Assembly: GCA_025965915.1 (NCBI GenBank)
Contig: JAOPWA010000621.1
Coordinates: forward strand, 1-38,200
Direction of reading: 5' to 3'
Length of the DNA: 38,200 bases
Source: Dactylosporangium sp.
Lineage (GTDB): Bacteria; Actinomycetota; Actinomycetes; Mycobacteriales; Micromonosporaceae
This document shows positions 30,929-37,023 of the stretch, one piece after another (position 1 is the stretch's first letter; every line of letters begins with the position of its first letter). The position numbers were made by a program, and so were the translations under genes. The notes beneath the pieces were generated by a model. That model worked only from the letters and a program-made list of their open reading frames with translations. It ran no database searches and was not told the origin of the DNA.

Positions 30929-32149
30929 ATGACGGCAATGCATCCCAGGCGGGCGGTGTGCCTTATTCTCGACGGCTTTGGCGTCGGGGACATGGAGGGT
31001 TCGAACACCTCCGACGCACCCAACACCCTGGCCACCGTTGCCCGGATGGCCGGCGCTCCGGAGTTGCCGACCCTTCGCCAACTCGGACTCGACCGCCTCG
31101 CAGGGCCGGAAGGTGCCGACGTGTCCGCGCGGGTGACAGGGAGGTGGGGACGGTCGCGCATCGCGCATGCAGGGGCCGACACCTACCTCGGCCATCAGGA
31201 GATGATGGGCACCATTCCGGAGTCGCCGCGGCGAACCGTCATAGCCGACGTGGGTGCCCCACTGATCGCCGACCTCAACCGCCATGGCATTGCGGCGGAG
31301 TGGGTCGAGCTGCCGGGGCGGGGGCGTGTGATCGTCGCCGACCGCGTGGTGATCGCGGACAACATCGAGGCCGCCCGGGGTATGAACATCAACCTGACCG
31401 CGTCCCTCGATCAGGTGGCATTCGAGCGCGTCCTCGAGATCGGAACCACGGTCAGACAGCACGTGCCCGTCACTCGCGTCATCGTCGTCGGTGGGCGCGG
31501 CTTCGACTACACCGACATCCTCGAACATGTTCGCGTCCACCCGCAGGGGCACGTCGGTGTCGACACGCCGGCACTCGGTGTGTACGACGAGCACTACCGA
31601 GTTCGTCACCTCGGGTTCCCCGTGCCTATCCACCGGCAGGCCCCGTCCTTGGCCAAGCAGGCCGGTCTTCAGGTCGCGCTCATCGGCAAGGCAGCCGATG
31701 TGGTCTCCTGCCCCGAGCCGGACCTGCTGGATCCCGTCATCGACACCGGCAGCGTCTTCCGGCGTGCGGCGGAGGCTCTCGCCGACTTCACCAGCGGGCT
31801 GATCGTGGCCAACGTTCAGGAGACCGACCTCGCCGGACATGAGCAGGACCCCCATCGTTACCGAAAGGTTCTCGAGCAGGTGGACCGCGAACTAGCCGGC
31901 CTCCTCGCCGGTATGGGCGCCGGAGACCTGTTGATTGTGACCGCAGACCACGGAAACGACCCGGGTATCGGCTCCAGCCAGCACACGCGTGAGTTCGTGC
32001 CGCTTCTGGTGCGCGGCGAGCAGGTGGACTCCGGGCCGCTCGGTACGAGGCACACCCTGGCGGATGTAGGCGCGACGCTGTGCGCATGGCTGGAGGTCGG
32101 TCCCCCTGCTGACGGGACGCCCATGATCGAGCTCCCGTCCACTGGATGA
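30929..32149 (+). CDS. yhfW-like: YhfW-like phosphopentomutase family metalloenzyme
   Basis: A 406-aa alkaline-phosphatase-superfamily enzyme related to DeoB phosphopentomutase, which interconverts pentose-1- and pentose-5-phosphates. The N-terminal metal Asp is in LILDGFGVGD, and the phosphorylated-Thr motif reads ADTYLGHQEMMG with Thr85 at the catalytic place (DeoB has DTxTGHWE, so the second Thr and the Trp are changed). The C-terminal metal cluster is TADHGNDPG (Asp340, His341) and SSQHTREFVPLLV. The ATG at 30929 is followed by another at 30938; GGGGGAGAG precedes both. Its stop overlaps a possible upstream start of the epimerase gene. Substitutions in the active-site loop suggest a substrate other than ribose phosphate. 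Confidence 0.87.
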   Translation: MTAMHPRRAVCLILDGFGVGDMEGSNTSDAPNTLATVARMAGAPELPTLRQLGLDRLAGPEGADVSARVTGRWGRSRIAHAGADTYLGHQEMMGTIPESPRRTVIADVGAPLIADLNRHGIAAEWVELPGRGRVIVADRVVIADNIEAARGMNINLTASLDQVAFERVLEIGTTVRQHVPVTRVIVVGGRGFDYTDILEHVRVHPQGHVGVDTPALGVYDEHYRVRHLGFPVPIHRQAPSLAKQAGLQVALIGKAADVVSCPEPDLLDPVIDTGSVFRRAAEALADFTSGLIVANVQETDLAGHEQDPHRYRKVLEQVDRELAGLLAGMGAGDLLIVTADHGNDPGIGSSQHTREFVPLLVRGEQVDSGPLGTRHTLADVGATLCAWLEVGPPADGTPMIELPSTG

Positions 32150-32220
32150 GTCCTGACTCACCGCGCGGTGGTGTAGCTGCGCCTGAACCTCATACGGGCC
32201 TTGAACGCGGAGGACGAGCT

Positions 32221-32883
32221 GTGCCTGCAATTCACGTATCCGCATCGATCATGTGCGGCCGGCTTGACGAGCTAGGAGCGGAGCTGCGCGAGTTGGAGGC
32301 GGCCGGGGTCGACTCCGTGCACATCGACATCATGGACGGCCACTTCGTACCCAACTTCACCTTCGGGCCCGACGTGGTGGCAGCGATCAACGATGCGACC
32401 ACGATGCCGCTGCACGCACACATGATGGTCAGCGACCCCGGCGCCTACGTGCGCCCGTTCGCCGACGCCGGTGCGGACGTCTACCTCTTCCACATCGAGT
32501 CGACGCGCTACCCGTTGCGGTTGATCGAGCAGGTTACCGAAGCCGGCATGGTTGCGGGCATCGCCGTAAACCCGTCGACCCCGCTGTCGTTCCTCCAGGA
32601 TGTGCAGGCGCCCTACATCCTCGTGATGTCCGTCGAGCCGGGCTTCGCTGGACAGCGTTGGACACCTGCGACCGAAGATCGGCTCAAACGGGTACGGGAC
32701 CTGGTGGCAGACAACGTGGTGATCGGGATCGACGGCAACGTGACGCTCGACCGGGTTGCGGGCACGACTCCGCTCGGGGTGTCCATGTTCGTCTGCGGGA
32801 CGTCCGCGCTGTTCACCGGCGAGAGGTCGTACAGCAAGGCAGTGGCAGCGGTGAGGGCCGCTGGAGCGGCCTGCCTCACGTGA
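32221..32883 (+). CDS. rpe: Ribulose-phosphate 3-epimerase family protein
   Basis: A 220-aa TIM-barrel enzyme that converts D-ribulose-5-phosphate to D-xylulose-5-phosphate, or a related ketose phosphate. The metal ligands are visible: His34 and Asp36 in SVHIDIMDGHFVPN, His67 in PLHAHMMVSDP, and the late Asp in VIGIDGNVT; SVEPGFAGQRW is the phosphate loop region. The GTG at 32221 is 7 nt after GGAGG and gives the typical length; an ATG at 32146 overlapping the yhfW stop is less likely. Last gene of the operon. The usual CGPD/DGG ending is here DGNVT with no second Gly, so substrate identity (allulose, tagatose or others) is uncertain. Confidence 0.9.
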   Translation: MPAIHVSASIMCGRLDELGAELRELEAAGVDSVHIDIMDGHFVPNFTFGPDVVAAINDATTMPLHAHMMVSDPGAYVRPFADAGADVYLFHIESTRYPLRLIEQVTEAGMVAGIAVNPSTPLSFLQDVQAPYILVMSVEPGFAGQRWTPATEDRLKRVRDLVADNVVIGIDGNVTLDRVAGTTPLGVSMFVCGTSALFTGERSYSKAVAAVRAAGAACLT

Positions 32884-32905
32884 TCGGTGCGACTACCGTT
32901 GTCGT

Positions 32906-33544
32906 CTAGGCCCCGGGAGCGTATGCGGAGATGGCACTGCGGAAGTGGGCTGCCCGCGTACGAAGCTCCGGCAGGTCGCCGTTCTCCACAGCGTGGCCGG
33001 GCACGAGATCGGAGCCGGCGAAGACCGCGAGAGCGCCGGCTCCGAGAAAGTCCGCGGCGTTGCCGGGATTTACCCCGCCCGAGGGGATGAACGGCACCTG
33101 CGGGAAGGGCCCCCGCAGATCCTTGAGGTAGCGCGGGCCACCCAGACCCGCCGGGAACAGTTTGACGGCCGCCGAGCCGGCCGCGACCGCGGCGCTCACC
33201 TCGCTCGGAGTAAGCGCGCCGAAGAAGAATGGCACACCGGCGTCGCGGCACGGATCGACGATGTCCTGAGCCAGGCCGGGCGACACGATGAACCGGGCGC
33301 CGGCGTCGATTGCGGCCTCCGCCTGCTCCCTGGTGAAAACGGTGCCCGCCCCGATGATGGCTCCGTCGGCCGCCGCTGCGGCCGCGATGACGTCGAGCAC
33401 GCCGGGGATGGTGAATGTGAACTCGACGCAGCGGACGCCAGCCTCGGCCAGGGTGGCCGCAGTGCCGGACGGATCCGCAACGTGCTGGCCGCGGATGACG
33501 GCGGCGATACGGTCGACGGCTAAGGCCTGCAACACTGAGATCAT
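32906..33544 (-). CDS. eda-like: KDPG/KHG-type aldolase
   Basis: A 212-aa class I aldolase that splits 2-keto-3-deoxy sugar-acid phosphates into pyruvate and an aldehyde. Catalytic Glu41 is in CVEFTFT and the Schiff-base Lys128 in AAVKLFPAG; IGAGTVFTREQ, FIVSPG, FGALTPSEV and FIPSGGVNP are family landmarks. The length is normal for Eda. The ATG at 33544 has no ribosome site because operator-like DNA begins immediately next to it, suggesting a leaderless message or a start within the next codons (GTG at codon 4). Convergent with the epimerase gene, 22 bp apart. Confidence 0.92.
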   Translation of the reverse strand: MISVLQALAVDRIAAVIRGQHVADPSGTAATLAEAGVRCVEFTFTIPGVLDVIAAAAAADGAIIGAGTVFTREQAEAAIDAGARFIVSPGLAQDIVDPCRDAGVPFFFGALTPSEVSAAVAAGSAAVKLFPAGLGGPRYLKDLRGPFPQVPFIPSGGVNPGNAADFLGAGALAVFAGSDLVPGHAVENGDLPELRTRAAHFRSAISAYAPGA

Positions 33545-33569
33545 GTCATGACGCTATAACGTCATGATG
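33537..33569 (-). promoter_or_regulatory. Operators O7 at the aldolase start
   Basis: GCTATAACGTCATGATG (33553-33569) fits the island motif closely, and a second partial copy ending ATGTCATGAC (33543-33552) overlaps the start codon. Together with O8 this makes three motif copies before one gene. Confidence 0.6.
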
Positions 33570-33609
33570 AGCATGAGGAGACCTGATTCTCATTTGTCGA
33601 GAGGTAAAT

Positions 33610-33625
33610 ATCATAACGTCATTAC
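33610..33625. promoter_or_regulatory. Operator O8
   Basis: ATCATAACGTCATTAC is a good motif match. On the minus strand it contains a perfect -10 TATGAT (33615-33610), placing transcription about 60 nt ahead of the aldolase gene, but no convincing -35 is visible. Confidence 0.65.
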
Positions 33626-33720
33626 CAGCTGGTGGAGCGGGGAGTGGCGGAGCCTCCGGCAGTGGCATCGTCCGGCCTGAACGGAGCCGGACGACTCCGC
33701 CGCGTCGTGGGGAGTGACGG

Positions 33721-34512
33721 TCAGCCGTGCGTGATCAACCCGGAACGGTTCTCGCGGACGACGTCCATCTCGAGCCGCGTCCGGTCGGCTCGGTGCCAGG
33801 CCTGGAAGTGCTCGACGGCCACCCCGTCGGCGTCGCGTCCGACCGACTCGATGTAGAGGACCGGGGAACCGGGGCGCACCTCGAGCAGGCGCGCCAGCTT
33901 GCCCTTCGCGGTACTCGCCTCCAGCGAACGGTGGCCGGACTGGATACGCATGTCCCAGCGTTCGTCGAGGAACTTGTACAGCGACATTCGGCTGAGGTCG
34001 GCGGAGCGCAGATCCTCGAGTAGTTGGGTGCTGGAGGAGTTGAGGTAGGACTTGGCGAAGGCGACGATGTCATCGTTGACCGATCGCACCCGCGAGAGCT
34101 CTATGCACGACGCGCCGATCGGGATATCCAGCGCCTCGCTGACCTTGTCGGTCGCGCCGACCAGGTCGATCGACGTGACGGCGCTTACGACCTTGTGGCC
34201 GCGGGCGGTCAGGTCCTCGAAGAAGCCAACGGTGCTCTCCATGAACTGCTCACGCAGCTTGGCCCGGGCCACGAAGGTGCCCTTGCCGCGCATCCGCTGC
34301 AGCAGCCCGTCGTTGACGAGCTCGCCGATCGCCTGGCGGACGACGGTCCGCGAGACCCCGTACCGGGCGCAGAGTTCACCCTCACTCGGCAGCGGATCGC
34401 CCGTCGACAGGCCGTCGTTCGCGATCTGTTGCACGACGAGTCGCTTGAGCTGCTCGTAGTAGGGGATGTTCACGTCTCGCCTGATCGTCAGGCCTACGCC
34501 ATTGGCCGACAC
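33721..34512 (-). CDS. GntR-family regulator, HutC/UTRA type (second)
   Basis: A 263-aa paralogue of the regulator at 8561: winged helix (about 10-80) with IPYYEQLKRLVVQQI, ELCARYGVSRTVVRQAIGEL and RGKGTFV, then UTRA domain (about 95-255) with CIELSRVRSVNDDIVAFAKSY, and EHFQAWHRADRTRLEMDV at the end. The recognition helix GVSRTVVRQA is the same as in the first regulator, implying overlapping operators. Start GTG 34512, 5 nt behind GGAGG. The effector pocket differs from its paralogue, so two ligands may feed one regulon. The gene follows the SDR on the same strand. Confidence 0.92.
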   Translation of the reverse strand: MSANGVGLTIRRDVNIPYYEQLKRLVVQQIANDGLSTGDPLPSEGELCARYGVSRTVVRQAIGELVNDGLLQRMRGKGTFVARAKLREQFMESTVGFFEDLTARGHKVVSAVTSIDLVGATDKVSEALDIPIGASCIELSRVRSVNDDIVAFAKSYLNSSSTQLLEDLRSADLSRMSLYKFLDERWDMRIQSGHRSLEASTAKGKLARLLEVRPGSPVLYIESVGRDADGVAVEHFQAWHRADRTRLEMDVVRENRSGLITHG

Positions 34513-34530
34513 GCGTCCTCCAGACGCTCG

Positions 34531-34545
34531 TCATCACATTATGCT
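34531..34545 (-). promoter_or_regulatory. Weak operator-like site before the second gntR
   Basis: Read on the minus strand, GCATAATGTGATGACG retains ATAATG and GATGAC but not the central dyad. It may allow autoregulation. A weak candidate only. Confidence 0.3.
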
Positions 34546-34615
34546 GGGCTTATGTTACAGGAGGGCCGCAGAGCGGGTGCCTCCCGGTAACGCCGCCGTC
34601 CCGTGCTGGAGGCCG

Positions 34616-35377
34616 TTACGCGGGCAGGACCGACAGGGCATTGACTCCGCCGTCGATGGCCAGCGTCGAACCGGTCATGTACGCGGCCTCGTCGGAAAGG
34701 AGCCAGACCGCGGCGCGGGCGATGTCGTCAGGGTCGGCAACGCGTCCCAGCGGAATCGCCCCGGCGACGGCCGCTCGCGCCGCGGGAATCTCATCCTGGG
34801 CAACACCTGCCCACATCAGGCTGGTCTCCGTGGCGCCGGGAGATAGCGCGTTGCACCGGATGCCGTAACGGGCATAGTCGACCGCGATGCTTCGAACCAG
34901 GGCCTCCACCGCACCCTTCGAAGCGTGGTACGCCGCCCCGGCCCGGGGTACCGCCGCCCCGACGACGCACGATGTCGTGCAGACGATCGTCCCGCCTCGA
35001 CTCGCCGATACCATCCGTCGGAGCGCTTCGCGTACCGCGACGTAGACCCCGCGAACGTTGGTCGCCATCATGAGGTCCCAGGTCTGCGGGTCCATCTCGT
35101 GCAGGGGACCTTCCGTCAGTGCGATGCCGGCGTTCGCGAACAGGGCGTCGGGTGTCCCGAACCGGTCCTCGATGGCCTCGTACGCGGCGACCATCGCGGC
35201 TTCGTCCGTCACGTCGGCGGGGAAGACCGAAGCGGCAAGACCATCCGCCTGTGCGGCGCGAGGATCCCTCGCGAGCAGGGCGACGTTCGCGCCGCGCTCG
35301 GCGAGCAACTGCACTGTGGCCCGGCCAATCCCGCGGGTACCACCGGTCACCACAACGGTCCGTCCACGAAAGTCCAC
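34616..35377 (-). CDS. Short-chain dehydrogenase/reductase (second)
   Basis: A classical SDR of 253 aa, NAD(P)-dependent: TGGTRGIG cofactor loop close to residue 11, NAG in the middle, Ser-rich CTTSC strand and YHASK catalytic pair, C-terminal IDGGVNALSVLPA. I place the start at GTG 35377, four bases behind GGAGG; the longer GTG at 35398 has no ribosome site. Predicted promoter and operator lie 30 nt upstream. It is followed on the same strand by the second gntR. Its divergent neighbour is the second ABC importer, so it likely oxidises an imported polyol or sugar acid. Confidence 0.9.
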   Translation of the reverse strand: MDFRGRTVVVTGGTRGIGRATVQLLAERGANVALLARDPRAAQADGLAASVFPADVTDEAAMVAAYEAIEDRFGTPDALFANAGIALTEGPLHEMDPQTWDLMMATNVRGVYVAVREALRRMVSASRGGTIVCTTSCVVGAAVPRAGAAYHASKGAVEALVRSIAVDYARYGIRCNALSPGATETSLMWAGVAQDEIPAARAAVAGAIPLGRVADPDDIARAAVWLLSDEAAYMTGSTLAIDGGVNALSVLPA

Positions 35378-35406
35378 AGTGCCTCCAGCAGTCGCCACCG
35401 GCTAAT

Positions 35407-35443
35407 GTAATGACAGGATGATCTATTGCATTGCCGGCGTCAA
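35407..35443 (-). promoter_or_regulatory. SDR promoter with operator O10
   Basis: On the minus strand, TTGACG (35443-35438)-N17-CATCCT (35420-35415), followed by GTCATTAC. The site GTAATGACAGGATGAT (35407-35422) read backwards fits the island motif at 13 of 16 places versus O8, and covers the -10. Confidence 0.7.
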
Positions 35444-35469
35444 CGCTTTCCTGGGCTCGGCCCGGACGC

Positions 35470-35502
35470 TTGACGCTCGATGTACGCGAATGACATCATC
35501 CC
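35470..35502 (+). promoter_or_regulatory. Promoter with operator O11 for the second ABC importer
   Basis: TTGACG (35470-35475)-N18-CATCAT (35494-35499) with GAATGACATCATC (35488-35500) covering the -10. The leader to the receptor gene is about 185 nt and holds no supported gene. Confidence 0.65.
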
Positions 35503-35692
35503 ATAACTACGACCTTGCTGGATCGTTGGAAGAGCGACTGACGCGTGAGCAGCCGTGCGCCTCGCGCGATGGATGGTCACGCACCGCCGCGGATATGAAA
35601 CGAACATCGCCTTCGTCAGCACCACCCGGGATCCGCTGCCTCGGCAGTGCCGACGGGCGCGGTGAGTGGGCGACGGCCCGAGAGGGGATCGG

Positions 35693-36907
35693 ATGAACGA
35701 CGCAAGGTTGCTCCACTCCCGAACCTGGTACCGCTTGCGTGGGGGGCGACGCAACCGATGGATGGCGGGGTTCGGCGTCGTGGTTTTCTGCCTTACCTCG
35801 GCAGCATGCGGGGGTGGCGGAAAGAGCTCGACGGGGGATCTCCCGCCGTTGAAGCTCCAGGAGTCGCCGGTCACGTTGGGTGAGCTGACGACGCGCGGTC
35901 CCCAGGGCCAGGTGCCCGTCTGGTACACCCAGGTCAATCTGACGCCCGACCAGCTTGCAAAGATCCGCAAGGGCAACTACCGGGCGGCATTCCTCAACAC
36001 CCAGTCGACGCCGTTCATGAACTCCCTCCAAGCGGGAGCGGAGGCCGCCTTCAAGGCGATGAACATCAAGGTGGTCGCCACCACGAACTCCAACCTCGAC
36101 GCGGCGCAGCAGGCTCGGGACGTGCAGAACGTACTGCCGTTGCGGCCCAACATCATCCTCGGCCTCGCGGTGGAACCGGTCGCCGCGGCTCAGTACTTCC
36201 AGCCGGCCGTGAAGCAGGGCGTGAAGCTGGTCTTCCTGAGCAACAAGCCGGAGGGCTACGCGGATGGCAAAGAAGCCGTCGGAGTGGTCACCTACGACGT
36301 CGCCGGCCTCGGAGACGTCACGGCCGACGCCATCGGGAAGTACTTCAACGGCCACGGAAAGATCGGGTTCGTCAACTTCGCCGCCAATTTCTGGATCACC
36401 AACCAGCGCGAGGCGGCCCTGCTGAAGCGTCTTCAGGACAAGTGGCCCGGTATCGAGATCGTGGACAAGCAGCCGATGGCCAACCCCGCGGACGGACAGA
36501 AGATCGTGTCCGCGATGCTGACCAAACACCCGGAGATTCAAGCCGTCTTCGTTCCGTGGGACTCACCGCCGGCAGAAGGCGCCGTGGCCGCGCTGCGCGC
36601 CGCCAACCGTCGCGACGTGCGGGTCTTCACCATCGACCTCGGCGGGACAAGCGTGCTGAACATGGCCGAGTGCGGAAACGTCCAGGAAGAGACCTCGACG
36701 CTGGCGTACCAGTTCGGGTACACCGCGGCGATCGAAGGAGCTCTCGGTGTACTGGGTGCGCCCGCGCCGCCGCTCGCCGTCGTCCCGGCGTTCCCGGTGA
36801 CCGCCGAGAATCTGACCACCGCCTGGCGGGACACCTTCCAGACACCACTACCTGCCAATATCGCGGCGCAAGCAGGAAAGGCCAAGTGTCCAACGACGGC
36901 GCCGTAG
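35693..36907 (+). CDS. Sugar-type ABC importer, lipoprotein substrate-binding protein (second)
   Basis: A 404-aa paralogue of the receptor at 16572, from the Peripla_BP_4 family. The N-terminus is long and basic (RLRGGRRNRWM) before the hydrophobic core and lipobox SAAC with Cys39, then a Gly/Ser linker. The binding lobes start near residue 85 with YRAAFLNTQSTPFMNSLQAG. The ATG at 35693 follows GAGAGGGGA; an earlier in-frame ATG at 35666 has no ribosome site. The ATPase gene follows 116 nt later, with a strong hairpin between. Specificity cannot be read, but joint regulation with the first importer suggests related ligands. Confidence 0.9.
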   Translation: MNDARLLHSRTWYRLRGGRRNRWMAGFGVVVFCLTSAACGGGGKSSTGDLPPLKLQESPVTLGELTTRGPQGQVPVWYTQVNLTPDQLAKIRKGNYRAAFLNTQSTPFMNSLQAGAEAAFKAMNIKVVATTNSNLDAAQQARDVQNVLPLRPNIILGLAVEPVAAAQYFQPAVKQGVKLVFLSNKPEGYADGKEAVGVVTYDVAGLGDVTADAIGKYFNGHGKIGFVNFAANFWITNQREAALLKRLQDKWPGIEIVDKQPMANPADGQKIVSAMLTKHPEIQAVFVPWDSPPAEGAVAALRAANRRDVRVFTIDLGGTSVLNMAECGNVQEETSTLAYQFGYTAAIEGALGVLGAPAPPLAVVPAFPVTAENLTTAWRDTFQTPLPANIAAQAGKAKCPTTAP

Positions 36908-36924
36908 GCAGACAGGACAGGTGA

Positions 36925-36960
36925 CCGCCCGGCGCACGTCGTTGCACGTGCGCCGGGCGG
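36925..36960 (+). terminator. Very stable intra-operon hairpin after the second binding protein
   Basis: A perfect 15-bp GC-rich stem (36925-36939 with 36946-36960, loop CGTTGC), 18 nt after the stop. It parallels the hairpin at 17731-17772; both probably cut read-through from receptor to transporter genes. Confidence 0.8.
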
Positions 36961-37023
36961 GAACCCGGGCGGCCTTCGCCGTACGCCTGCACCGGCCAAC
37001 CTGCTCGGAAACGGATCCGCCAC

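Noticed and set aside
35418-35692. A 92-codon frame in the leader of the second importer
   Set aside because: Its start lies next to the SDR promoter -10 on the other strand and ahead of the importer promoter; composition is not protein-like and no ribosome site precedes it.
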